From assembly GCA_017991835.1 (NCBI GenBank), contig JAGOPY010000017.1:1-61834 (forward strand): a stretch of DNA of 61,834 nt. Direction: 5' to 3'. The position numbers and the translations under genes were made by a program. The DNA is from Bacteroidales bacterium. GTDB lineage: Bacteria; Bacteroidota; Bacteroidia; Bacteroidales; JAGOPY01. This document shows, in pieces, positions 45,890-54,513 of this stretch; the stretch's first letter is position 1; every line of letters starts with the position of its first letter. The notes under the pieces are model-generated. The model made no database searches. It saw only the letters and a list, made by a program, of their open reading frames with translations, and was not told the DNA's origin.

Positions 45890-47335
45890 TTAATCTGTGG
45901 ATTTTAAAGCGGATTTCTCTTCCTCTTGCCGGTGATACAGATCCAGCGCGACAATAACGGCCGTAAAGGCCCAGAACGGCACGGAGGCTTTGTCGGTATC
46001 GAGAAAATTATTCATGATCCCGTGAACATAATACGAAATCAGGCCCAGCGCCATCACCAGGCTTAGCAATCTGATCTCCTTGACTTTAGATCGTCTGTAA
46101 ACCCGGATTGCGGTATAGATGACAGTAACGACTATCCCGATAAAGGTAATCATTCCCAGTACACCCGATTCGGAAAGCGGGCCGATATACTCGCTGTGCG
46201 CATTCCCCATATCGCCGTAGTTCGTACTGATGATGGTTTTCTCTTTGGCCCGCTGGTAAGGCGCATACACAAACTGGTAGGTTCCCGGTCCCCAGCCAAA
46301 GATGGGCTTTTCCTTGAAAAGGCGTATTGCGGCCGCCCACCGGTTGATCCGTTCCAGGTTGGAAGCATCCGAGGAGATATTCGAGATCGACTGCACGTGT
46401 TCCACAAAATCGGTCGAAGAATCCTGCTTGTTTTTCTCCAGTTTATCCAGGAACTGGTAACGGAACATGAAGAACAAAGCCACGCCGACGGCAACTGTGA
46501 GAAAGATCCAGTAAAACCTGACCCTGAAGCGGATCAGCAGGAAAACGCCCAGGGCGGCGGCTACGCTTATCCATGCCGCACGGCTGTATGAAAAGATGAT
46601 GCCGATGACCAGGATTGCCAGCACGATAAATGACAAAATCCGGTAAGGCCTCCGGTATTCCCGGCTCAGCGAAAAACCGACAAATACCGGCAGGAACATG
46701 GCGATGATCGCTCCATAGGCCGTATGGTCATTATAGAAAGGCTTCATCACCATATTGCTGTGCGGCTTGTCGAAACCGTAAGTAGAATGGTTATAGAGCG
46801 TATAAAATATAACGATGATGAGGGGTATGATGTATAGCCACTGGAACTTCCTTATATTTTTCACATCTGTGAATAAAAGGATACCGGCAAAATAGAAGGG
46901 GATGACAAACCAGAGCCTGGCCACCATAAATTTAATCGAAACGATAGGTAATTCACTCGTGAAGCAGGTGATGAAAAGCCATACCAGGTTAATAAGAATA
47001 GCAATGCTGACCGGATGCTTCATGATCTTCGCATCGTAAAAGCGTTCGTGCATCAGCTTCAGGATGAACAGCAGCATAACGCCGAACATCAGGGGCTCTG
47101 AAGGAAGCGAGATACCTATTCCGAACTCGGCGTCTTTGATGTTGACTGCCAGCGGGGTCAGGAAAGTAATGAGCAGCAGGACATTATCGAGCGAAAAGAT
47201 ATATAGGATAAGCAGGAGCAGAACGAAAGGGATGGCCAGCCCCCACATCTTATCATGCAGGAAAAGGTAGGCGTTTGCCGCGATAAAGACCGCGCTGGCG
47301 CCGTACACCCAGATTAATTTGGCCCTTTCGGTCAA
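45890..47335 (-). CDS. O-antigen ligase / Wzy-like polymerase
   Basis: A 481-residue multi-pass membrane protein with about eleven helices and a large periplasmic loop holding the superfamily signature (RINRWAAAIRLFKEKPIFGWGPGTYQF, then NAHSEYIGPLSESGVLGM; the key His and Arg are in these segments). Such proteins polymerise polysaccharide repeats or ligate them to lipid A core. Given adjacent wzz and wzx genes, polymerase (Wzy) is the likelier role. The ATG overlaps the upstream wzz stop by four bases. Confidence 0.88.
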   Translation of the reverse strand: MTERAKLIWVYGASAVFIAANAYLFLHDKMWGLAIPFVLLLLILYIFSLDNVLLLITFLTPLAVNIKDAEFGIGISLPSEPLMFGVMLLFILKLMHERFYDAKIMKHPVSIAILINLVWLFITCFTSELPIVSIKFMVARLWFVIPFYFAGILLFTDVKNIRKFQWLYIIPLIIVIFYTLYNHSTYGFDKPHSNMVMKPFYNDHTAYGAIIAMFLPVFVGFSLSREYRRPYRILSFIVLAILVIGIIFSYSRAAWISVAAALGVFLLIRFRVRFYWIFLTVAVGVALFFMFRYQFLDKLEKNKQDSSTDFVEHVQSISNISSDASNLERINRWAAAIRLFKEKPIFGWGPGTYQFVYAPYQRAKEKTIISTNYGDMGNAHSEYIGPLSESGVLGMITFIGIVVTVIYTAIRVYRRSKVKEIRLLSLVMALGLISYYVHGIMNNFLDTDKASVPFWAFTAVIVALDLYHRQEEEKSALKSTD

Positions 47336-48315
47336 CTCTGATCTTTGTTTTGATTCTTTCTTAACTGGTAAACGCGGAGGTTTTCAACGAGCAGGATAAC
47401 CACCACGGCAAAGAAAAATGTAAGGATGAATGTCATGGCCACGATCAGCCAGCGTACCGGGTACGACTTTTTATCGGCCGGAAACGGCTTGGTAACGACG
47501 TTGCAGTAGGTCAGGCTGGCATTGAAGAACCGCATGGCATCTTCATATTCGACCTTAAAAGCCGAATAGGAGTTGGCTTCATGTTTGATCCTTTCGGTGA
47601 TAAGGATGAGGTCGCCTCCTCGTTTTTCCATATTCTCCTTCAGCCGTTTAACCTCCGCGGTGTTGATCTGCGGGGCGGCTCCGCCGGTAACGGTGCGCAG
47701 GTAACCCCTCATGATCTCTTCCGAACTCTGGTCCCACCCCAGCAGCCCCGATTCGACCATCAGTTTATAGAGTGATGCCTTCAATGAATCGATGTCGCTT
47801 TGTTTCCTGGCCAGCAATTTTTCGTACATGTCCATCACTTCGTAGTACTTCTCGTTGTGCATGTATCTCACTTTGGCATTGTAGAAACCGATAATGGCTT
47901 CAACGATCTGGCTTGCGATAACGGGATCCTTGTCAAGGGCTTCAATCCTCACTGCATCGTAGGGGGTTTTCTCAATTTTGATATTCTGGCTGTATTCGTA
48001 ATAGATGGTTGTCTGGTAATATTTGTAATCTTTGGCAATTTCGTAATGTTCGGCAAGATTGAATTTATTGATGACGCTGTCGATAATATCCTGGGACTGA
48101 AGGACCTGGAACATCTGTTCGGTTTCGCTCTCTTCGGAATACGGCGAAACGTTGGCCGGGTAAATGACACCGAAGGATTTGAATTTTGGGGTGATGAACA
48201 ACGGGCCGGAGAAGAAAACCGACAGCACGACTGCCAGGGCCAGGATCACCAGCAGGTGGATCCGCCATTTCAGCAGCAGGTTGATCAGGTTCGTATTATT
48301 AAAGTATCTTTCCAT
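47332..48315 (-). CDS. Wzz-type chain-length determinant (second copy)
   Basis: A 327-residue polysaccharide co-polymerase: an N-terminal helix (IHLLVILALAVVLSVFFSG), a periplasmic domain with long coiled helices (YYEVMDMYEKLLARKQSDIDSL), and a C-terminal helix after the proline-containing KKSYPVRWLIVAMTFILT. It sets polymer length. The start at 48315 (MERYFNN) is chosen; a longer frame to 48480 would overlap the upstream wzz and adds unrelated residues. It has no cytoplasmic tyrosine kinase domain. It lies between the first wzz (38 bases) and the polymerase (overlap of four). Confidence 0.88.
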   Translation of the reverse strand: MERYFNNTNLINLLLKWRIHLLVILALAVVLSVFFSGPLFITPKFKSFGVIYPANVSPYSEESETEQMFQVLQSQDIIDSVINKFNLAEHYEIAKDYKYYQTTIYYEYSQNIKIEKTPYDAVRIEALDKDPVIASQIVEAIIGFYNAKVRYMHNEKYYEVMDMYEKLLARKQSDIDSLKASLYKLMVESGLLGWDQSSEEIMRGYLRTVTGGAAPQINTAEVKRLKENMEKRGGDLILITERIKHEANSYSAFKVEYEDAMRFFNASLTYCNVVTKPFPADKKSYPVRWLIVAMTFILTFFFAVVVILLVENLRVYQLRKNQNKDQS

Positions 48316-48353
48316 TTTTAACTCAGATAAAATTATATTCTGAATACTCTCTT

Positions 48354-49415
48354 TCAGCTTAGGTATTGCCGGGATCCGGAGTTTTTTTTTAACTGTAACC
48401 CGGTGTAGTTCTCGACGATGATGATGATCAGTACCGCGGTGAAGAAGACGATAAAAGCCGTCACGACCACTATTATCCACCGTATCGGGTACGATTTGAC
48501 TTCCGCTTTGTAGGCGCTGTTAACGATAAACTTCTGCGGCAGGAACTGTTCCGCATCCACCTTGGCTTCCTGGTATTTTGTTTTTAGCAGGGTTAGTTGC
48601 TCCGTTTTAAATTCGAGGGAATTTTTCAGCGACAGGAACTCACCGCCGTATTTTCCGATCGTATCCAGTTTCTGCTGCAATATCGTAATGGCATGCCGGT
48701 TATTCTGTGCCAGGGCGATAGCCAGTTGCTGGTTGAGCACCTCCGACTGCCGCTCATAATCGTTCACCCCTTTGCTGCCCAGGTATTTCAACTGGTTCAC
48801 GATTCCGTTGACTTCGTTTTCGAGGCTCCGGTATTCTTCGTCGACTATCCGGAAAGCTTTGACGGCGCGTTCTTTCTGGATCAGGTTGCGGGTGGAGTCG
48901 AGCAAAGCGGCGATATCGTTGGCCATATCGGCAGCCACCTGCGGGTCGGTATCGAATACGGTGATTTTCACTGCCATATATTCCGTCCGGCGGAACCTCA
49001 CGTTGTTTTCGTATTCACGGAACAGGCGGGTATATTTATGCTTTGAATTTTCCGGAATACGGTAATGTTTGAACAGGTTGTATTTCTGCACGATCCGGTC
49101 GCGGATGAAGTTGGAGTTGAGCATCTGGAGCATCTGTTCGGCCTGTTCCTCCTCTCCTATCCCGAGGATATCCTCTTTTATTCCTGAGTTCTGGCTGATC
49201 AGGACTTTGGAGATGGAGTTGGTGGCGACCGGGAACATGATCACCGATGATTTGTATTTCGGTTTGATGAAGAAAGGCGAAGAAAAGAGGACCGCGGCAC
49301 CGATGGCGACGGCCGTAATGATGAACAGCGGCAATCTCCACTTGAAAAGCAGGTGAAGGAGGTTAAGGGAATTCAGGTCTTTTTTCAGCGATTCCTGGTT
49401 ATTCGGATCGGTCAT
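48354..49415 (-). CDS. Wzz-type chain-length determinant (first copy)
   Basis: A 353-residue protein of the same layout as the next gene: an N-terminal helix (LPLFIITAVAIGAAVLFSS), the FIKPKYKSSVIMFP segment, a coiled periplasmic part, and a C-terminal KSYPIRWIIVVVTAFIVFF. Sequence identity with its neighbour is clear at both membrane ends (LLFKWR / LLLKWR; SYPIRWIIV / SYPVRWLIV) but low in the middle, so the two are diverged tandem duplicates that may form mixed oligomers. A TACATTTG box lies 25 bases upstream. Confidence 0.88.
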   Translation of the reverse strand: MTDPNNQESLKKDLNSLNLLHLLFKWRLPLFIITAVAIGAAVLFSSPFFIKPKYKSSVIMFPVATNSISKVLISQNSGIKEDILGIGEEEQAEQMLQMLNSNFIRDRIVQKYNLFKHYRIPENSKHKYTRLFREYENNVRFRRTEYMAVKITVFDTDPQVAADMANDIAALLDSTRNLIQKERAVKAFRIVDEEYRSLENEVNGIVNQLKYLGSKGVNDYERQSEVLNQQLAIALAQNNRHAITILQQKLDTIGKYGGEFLSLKNSLEFKTEQLTLLKTKYQEAKVDAEQFLPQKFIVNSAYKAEVKSYPIRWIIVVVTAFIVFFTAVLIIIIVENYTGLQLKKNSGSRQYLS

Positions 49416-49440
49416 GTTCAGCTTTTTCCAAAAAAGAGGT

Positions 49441-49448
49441 CAAATGTA
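49441..49448 (-). promoter_or_regulatory. -7 promoter box TACATTTG for wzz-wzz-wzy
   Basis: The minus strand reads TACATTTG, 25 bases upstream of the first wzz start. Confidence 0.5.
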
Positions 49449-49546
49449 GGAATAAATATTTAATGATGATGGGTTATCAGAAAGTTAAGTGAAAAAAGAT
49501 AATTGGTGCAATAACAGCATACTCCGCCTGTTCGTCTGTTCGCCTG

Positions 49547-51034
49547 TTATGGTGTTGCCCTCTCTTTCACCATCCGCCACATCTCCGGAAGGTTGACCAG
49601 TTTAAGGACGAAAGCGGAAAGGGCCGATGCAATCATCATAACCATGAAGCTGATCTTCCAGTCGACCCGGAGCTGCCGGCAAAGGAAATTCAGGAAAATG
49701 ACGACGAGGGTAAAGATGACAATCCGGGAAAGGAAAGCTATATCCGGCTTAAAACGGAAAATGCGGTGGGCCAGGGCCATGTAAGCCCCCGCGGTGAACA
49801 ACTGGGTTGCCAGGCTTGCTACTGCCGCGCCGGTGGCCTGCATCCGGGGCACCAGCAAAATATTGACCAGGAAGTTCACCCCAATACCCGCCAGCGCAAC
49901 CAGGTTGAGCTGCCGGAGGTTGCCGTTGGCCGTCAGCAGGGTGCTGTAAACATACATCGTGGTGCTTCCCAGGAAACCGAACATCAGGATGCCGAAAACG
50001 GTTGCCGACTGGCGGTGCTGACCTGCGTACTCAGCGGCTGTCTGCATACTGTCTTTCGGATACAGCCATTCCATGATCTCATACCGGTAAAACAACGAAC
50101 CCATTGCCACAATGATCGCCGAGGTAATCAGCAACGCATACGGCAGCCGGGTCATCCGGCCCACATCCTCCTTCAGTTTGATCATCCTCGAATAAATGGG
50201 TAACAACAGCACGGCAAAGAGCCAGGCAAACTGGTTCAGCGCGTCGAGCAAACGAAATGCGTGGGCATAGATCCCCACTTGCCGTTCCCCTTCATCCCCG
50301 CCCACAAGCCGCTCGATGAATACCGTGTCGACCCTGTTGTATACCGACATGAGCAGCACCAGCACGGCGAACGGCAGGCTTTTCTTCAGGATCACCAGGA
50401 AAAAAGGCCGGCTCCAGCTCAGCTTCCGGAACTTCGCCTTCCGCATCACGATAACCGCCGCAATAACCAGCGTGGCCAGGTAGGCTGCCGTCTGGGCATA
50501 CACGAACCACTCGATCCGGAACACGCCGCCGGACACATTTCCCCAGAGCAGCACGGCACAGATCAGGATCATCAGCACCCGGTCGAGCACCGAAATCACA
50601 CTGTCGGTCATGAACATCAGCAGTCCCGAAATATTCGACCGGAAATAGAGGATGAACGACAGTAAGAACTGGTTAAATCCCACCCAGGCCAGCATGATGA
50701 GCTGGTCACCGCGGTACCCCAGGACCAGGGCAATGGAAAAAGTTACCGCAATATAAACAAAGGTCAGCATGAATTTCAGCACCACCAGGCTGGAGAAATG
50801 CTTGTTCAGCAACTGAACGTGCTGGGCAATATTGCGGTTGTTAAAATTAGTGATGCCCGCATCGAGCAAAATATTGAACAGGAAAGCGAAGTTGAAAATG
50901 TTCAGGTAAAATCCGTAATCGGCCAGCCCAACGGTGTTCTGCACCGTCCGGTCAATCCCGAAAATCCAGAACGGCTTGACGAGCAGATTTAAAAACAGCG
51001 AAATGGCGAGGTTGACCAGGAATTTCTTCTGCAT
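49547..51034 (-). CDS. Polysaccharide flippase (Wzx/MOP superfamily)
   Basis: A 495-residue protein with about fourteen predicted membrane helices in the MOP flippase pattern. Segments such as VGLADYGFYLNIFNFAFLF near the N-terminus, and VGIYAHAFRLLDALNQFAWLF and LLLPIYSRMIKLKEDVGRM in the middle, are typical of RfbX/oligosaccharide flippases. It would move lipid-linked repeat units across the inner membrane for the adjacent Wzy/Wzz pair. Same strand as wzz; 131-base gap. Confidence 0.88.
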   Translation of the reverse strand: MQKKFLVNLAISLFLNLLVKPFWIFGIDRTVQNTVGLADYGFYLNIFNFAFLFNILLDAGITNFNNRNIAQHVQLLNKHFSSLVVLKFMLTFVYIAVTFSIALVLGYRGDQLIMLAWVGFNQFLLSFILYFRSNISGLLMFMTDSVISVLDRVLMILICAVLLWGNVSGGVFRIEWFVYAQTAAYLATLVIAAVIVMRKAKFRKLSWSRPFFLVILKKSLPFAVLVLLMSVYNRVDTVFIERLVGGDEGERQVGIYAHAFRLLDALNQFAWLFAVLLLPIYSRMIKLKEDVGRMTRLPYALLITSAIIVAMGSLFYRYEIMEWLYPKDSMQTAAEYAGQHRQSATVFGILMFGFLGSTTMYVYSTLLTANGNLRQLNLVALAGIGVNFLVNILLVPRMQATGAAVASLATQLFTAGAYMALAHRIFRFKPDIAFLSRIVIFTLVVIFLNFLCRQLRVDWKISFMVMMIASALSAFVLKLVNLPEMWRMVKERATP

Positions 51035-51111
51035 CGCAGCTTGTTTGAAACTTCTGAAAAGTACCGGCGGTTTTGGCTGCCCACTTTTTAGCCCTCCTTT
51101 TCAAAATAAAT

Positions 51112-51119
51112 TATTTTTG
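51112..51119 (+). promoter_or_regulatory. -7 promoter box TATTTTTG for the glycosyltransferase
   Basis: TATTTTTG on plus, 46 bases before the ATG at 51166 and 85 before the alternative TTG at 51205. Confidence 0.4.
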
Positions 51120-51165
51120 TACAAAGTTATGAGAATTAAAGAACGATGAACAGGCCAGAACCGAT

Positions 51166-52341
51166 ATGTTCCGGCCGGGTTTATTTCCAACAAACCACAC
51201 AGTTTTGAAAATCGCGGTTAACACGAGGTTACTCCTTAAAAACAAGCTGGAAGGGATAGGATGGTTTTCCTTTGAAACCCTTAAAAGGATCACGACGCAA
51301 CACCCCGAACATCAGTTTTACTTCATTTTCGACCGTCCGTTCGACGATTCGTTCATTTTTTCGGATAACATCACTCCTGTCGTGGTTCCCCCGCAGGCCA
51401 GGCATCCGATCCTGTATTACCTCTGGTTCGAGAAATCGATCCCGCGCGTGCTGAAGAAAATCGAGCCCGATCTGTTCTTTTCACCCGATGGCTATTTGTC
51501 ACTTTCAACCCCGGTAAAATCGATGCATGTCATTCATGACCTGAACTTCGAACATTACCCGGACGATCTGCCATACCCCGAACGGACTTTTTACCGGCAT
51601 TATTTTCCGCAATACGCCCGGAAAGCCTGCCGGATCGCCACGGTTTCCGAATTCTCCAAGCGCGATATTATCAACCAGTACCACATCGGGCCCGAAAAAA
51701 TCGACGTGGTTTACAACGGCGCCAACGACCGCTACTCCCCGATCCCCGATTCGGAAAAAACGCTGGTCAGGGCAAAATATTCACAGGGCCTTCCCTATTT
51801 CGTTTTTGTGGGCGCCCTTCATCCGCGGAAAAACCTGGCCAACCTGTTCCGGGCTTACGACCTGTTCCGTTCTGAAACGGGCATCAACATGAAGCTGCTG
51901 ATCATCGGCCATAAAAAATGGTGGACACGTCAGATAAAAGAATCCTATGAGAAAATGAGGTTCAACGGCGATGTGGAATTTTGCGGCAGGCTCGATCCGG
52001 TGGAACTGAACCGGGTCATCTCCTCGGCAGCGGCGCTGACCTATGTCTCGTATTTTGAAGGTTTCGGCATCCCGATCCTGGAATCGTTCTACTGCGAGAC
52101 GCCGGTGATCACCTCCAACGTCACCTCGATGCCCGAGGTGGCCGGCGATGCGGCCATCCTGGTCGATCCGTTCTCGGTGAAATCGATCAGTGAAGGGTTG
52201 ACTAAGATCGCCACCGATCCGGAGCTGAGCCGCACGCTGAACGAAAAAGCGCGCATCCGCCGGCAGGTATTCCACTGGCAGCGCACCGCCGACCTGCTCT
52301 GGAATTCCATCGAAAAATGCCTTGATACCAAAAAATCCTAA
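51166..52341 (+). CDS. Glycosyltransferase, GT4-like (family 1 superfamily)
   Basis: A 391-residue GT-B fold enzyme: an N-terminal domain (KIAVNTRLLLKNKLEGIGWF; MHVIHDLNFEHYPDD), a linker VVYNGANDRYSP, and a C-terminal nucleotide-sugar domain (YFVFVGALHPRKNLANLFRA; LTYVSYFEGFGIPILESFYCETPVI split over the E-x7-E motif). It transfers a hexose-type sugar to a lipid-linked or polymer acceptor in the cytoplasm and fits with the neighbouring polysaccharide genes, though it is on the opposite strand. A TTG start at 51205 would begin exactly at the conserved KIAVNTR and may be the real one. Confidence 0.88.
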   Translation: MFRPGLFPTNHTVLKIAVNTRLLLKNKLEGIGWFSFETLKRITTQHPEHQFYFIFDRPFDDSFIFSDNITPVVVPPQARHPILYYLWFEKSIPRVLKKIEPDLFFSPDGYLSLSTPVKSMHVIHDLNFEHYPDDLPYPERTFYRHYFPQYARKACRIATVSEFSKRDIINQYHIGPEKIDVVYNGANDRYSPIPDSEKTLVRAKYSQGLPYFVFVGALHPRKNLANLFRAYDLFRSETGINMKLLIIGHKKWWTRQIKESYEKMRFNGDVEFCGRLDPVELNRVISSAAALTYVSYFEGFGIPILESFYCETPVITSNVTSMPEVAGDAAILVDPFSVKSISEGLTKIATDPELSRTLNEKARIRRQVFHWQRTADLLWNSIEKCLDTKKS

Positions 52342-52352
52342 ACCCTGTTAAG

Positions 52353-53642
52353 ATGAACGTATTGATCATAGGATCGGGCGGACGTGAACATGCGCTGGCC
52401 TGGAAGATCAGGCAAAGCCCGCTCCTTGACAAATTGTACATCCTCCCCGGCAATGCGGGTACCGACAGCCTCGGAGAAAATATCCAACTCTCCGTAACCG
52501 ATTTCAAGGGCATCGGCCGCACCGTTCTGGAGAAGCAAATCGACATGGTGGTGGTGGGCCCGGAAGTCCCGCTGGTAGAAGGGATCCACGACTATTTCCT
52601 GGCCGATCCCGTCTTAAAGGCCATCCCCGTGATCGGGCCGGTGCAAAAGGCGGCCATGCTCGAAGGGAGCAAGGATTTCGCCAAGGAATTCCTCATCCGT
52701 CATCATATCCCGACGGCCCGGTACCGGACCTTTACCCGGGAGACCTACGGCAATGCGCTGGAATTCCTCCGGGAGATGAAACCGCCCTATGTGCTGAAAG
52801 CCGACGGCCTCGCCGCCGGCAAAGGGGTGGTGATCTGCAGCGATTTCGGGGAAGCCGGCACAGAGCTGCAGGCGATGCTGATGGATGAAAAATTTGGTGA
52901 GGCAGGCGCAAAAGTAGTGATCGAAGAATTCCTTTCCGGGATAGAAATGTCGGCCTTTACGCTGACCGACGGCCGGCACTACCTGGTGCTCCCCCCGGCC
53001 AAGGATTACAAGAAGATCGGCGAAGGCGACACCGGACCGAATACAGGCGGGATGGGATCGGTCTCCCCTGTGCCGTTTGCCGACAATGCTTTCCTGAAAA
53101 AAGTGGAAGAACGGATCATCGCCCCGACCCACGCCGGTCTGCTACAAGAGGGCATCGATTACCGCGGGTTCATCTTTTTCGGCCTGATCAACGTCGGTGG
53201 AGATCCTTACGTTATTGAGTACAATGCCCGGATGGGTGATCCGGAGGCCGAATCGGTCATCCCCAGGATCAAAAACGACCTGCTGGAACTCTTTGCGGCG
53301 GTTGGAAACCAAACGCTTCACCATCACCGGATCGAGACCGTTCCCGGATTTACGGCCACAGTCATGCTGGTTTCGAAAGGCTACCCGGGGAACTATGAAA
53401 AAAACATGGAGATCACCGGTCTCGACGGGATCGACGGCAGCCTTGTTTTTCATGCAGGCACCGCCATCCGGTCGGCCGACGGAAAAGTGGTCACAGCCGG
53501 GGGAAGGGTCATTGCCGTGACCTCTTTCGGCGATTCGCTGACGGAAGCATTCGGAAAGTCGTACGAAAACGCTGACAGGATCCGGTTTGAAAACAAGAGC
53601 CTCAGAAGCGACCTGGGGCGGGATTTGCTAAAATTTGCCTGA
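52353..53642 (+). CDS. purD: Phosphoribosylamine--glycine ligase
   Basis: A 429-residue ATP-grasp enzyme that makes glycinamide ribonucleotide, the second step of purine synthesis. Segments: NVLIIGSGGREHALAWKI, VVVGPEVPLVEG, KADGLAAGKGVVIC, GDTGPNTGGMGSVSP and EYNARMGDPEAESV. Length is normal. It lies 11 bases after the glycosyltransferase but has no obvious functional link to it. Confidence 0.96.
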   Translation: MNVLIIGSGGREHALAWKIRQSPLLDKLYILPGNAGTDSLGENIQLSVTDFKGIGRTVLEKQIDMVVVGPEVPLVEGIHDYFLADPVLKAIPVIGPVQKAAMLEGSKDFAKEFLIRHHIPTARYRTFTRETYGNALEFLREMKPPYVLKADGLAAGKGVVICSDFGEAGTELQAMLMDEKFGEAGAKVVIEEFLSGIEMSAFTLTDGRHYLVLPPAKDYKKIGEGDTGPNTGGMGSVSPVPFADNAFLKKVEERIIAPTHAGLLQEGIDYRGFIFFGLINVGGDPYVIEYNARMGDPEAESVIPRIKNDLLELFAAVGNQTLHHHRIETVPGFTATVMLVSKGYPGNYEKNMEITGLDGIDGSLVFHAGTAIRSADGKVVTAGGRVIAVTSFGDSLTEAFGKSYENADRIRFENKSLRSDLGRDLLKFA

Positions 53643-53651
53643 ATCCGGAGA

Positions 53652-53676
53652 TGTACGGATATATTACGTACATTTG
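53652..53676 (+). promoter_or_regulatory. TA promoter: TACATTTG box overlapped by a TGTACG/CGTACA palindrome
   Basis: TGTACG (53652-53657) and CGTACA (53667-53672) form an inverted repeat whose right half overlaps the -7 box TACATTTG (53669-53676), 14 bases before the antitoxin ATG. This is the expected layout for autorepression by an antitoxin dimer. Confidence 0.55.
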
Positions 53677-53690
53677 CAAAAAAAATTATC

Positions 53691-53981
53691 ATGAAAGCAA
53701 AAACGGCTAAACCCGAAAAGGCCAGGTTCGATGCACGGCTGACCAGGGAGCAAAAGCAAATCTTTGAGAGGGCTGCGGTAATCGGAGGTTACAGAAGCCT
53801 TTCCGATTTTGTCATAACGATAGCAGAGGAAAGGGCACAGCAGATAATCAGTAAGGCCGACAGCATCATCGCTTCGCAAAGGGATGCTGAAATCTTTTTT
53901 GACGCTGTTCTCAATCCCGGTCAGCCCAATGAGGCTTTAAGATCGGCCGCGGATGAATACAATAAGCTGATGGCCGAATGA
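53691..53981 (+). CDS. DUF1778 antitoxin (TacA-like)
   Basis: A 96-residue ribbon-helix-helix antitoxin. The N-terminal RFDARLTREQKQIFERAAVIGGYRSLSDFV is the DUF1778 signature (strand for operator binding, then two helices); the C-terminal half (FFDAVLNPGQPNEALRSAADEYNKL) should wrap around the toxin. It neutralises the acetyltransferase encoded next to it, whose start overlaps its stop by four bases (ATGA). An operator-like palindrome precedes it. Confidence 0.92.
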   Translation: MKAKTAKPEKARFDARLTREQKQIFERAAVIGGYRSLSDFVITIAEERAQQIISKADSIIASQRDAEIFFDAVLNPGQPNEALRSAADEYNKLMAE

Positions 53982-54484
53982 ACCTCCTGACGGAACCGCT
54001 GAACCATCTCCACAAAAGGAATGATTTTTCATGTGGTAATCTCCTGCTCGACAATTATTTAAAGTACCAGGCCGGCCAGGACACGCGGAAGAAACTGTCA
54101 GCCTGTTTTATTCTGAGTGATCACACAACCCATCAAATTAAAGGATACTACACACTTTCAAACAGCAGCCTCCCCGCAGAGCTATTTCCTGAAAAAATGA
54201 AGCTTCACTTTCCCAAGTCCTACATTTCAATACCTGCCATTCTGCTGGGTCACTTGGCCGTCGATAAAACCCGGAAGGGAAAAGGAACCGGCCGGTTGCT
54301 TTTAATTGATGCACTCCGGAGAAGTTACCTGGTCTCGGAATCAATAGGTTCATTTGCCGTAGTTGTCGATGCCATATCGGAAGAGGCAGGGCTATTTTAT
54401 GATAAATTCGGGTTTATCAGGCTTCCGGATAGCGGCAAATTGTTCATCCCCATGAAAACTGTCAAGCAGTTATTTGAAAGATAA
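53978..54484 (+). CDS. GNAT toxin (TacT-like)
   Basis: A 168-residue GCN5-type acetyltransferase. The acetyl-CoA loop reads LAVDKTRKGKGTGRLLL (R/Q-x-x-G-x-G/A form) and the catalytic Tyr is likely in AISEEAGLFYDKFGF. The family acetylates the amino group of aminoacyl-tRNAs and so stops translation; which tRNA is used here cannot be read from sequence. It is translationally coupled to the DUF1778 antitoxin. Confidence 0.92.
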   Translation: MNLLTEPLNHLHKRNDFSCGNLLLDNYLKYQAGQDTRKKLSACFILSDHTTHQIKGYYTLSNSSLPAELFPEKMKLHFPKSYISIPAILLGHLAVDKTRKGKGTGRLLLIDALRRSYLVSESIGSFAVVVDAISEEAGLFYDKFGFIRLPDSGKLFIPMKTVKQLFER

Positions 54485-54513
54485 TCCTGATATTTGGTAA
54501 AAGTTTACTTGTA

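Noticed and set aside
53691..54484. The toxin-antitoxin pair as part of a mobile island
   Set aside because: No integrase, attachment site or flanking repeat was seen, and base composition is not clearly different from its neighbours.
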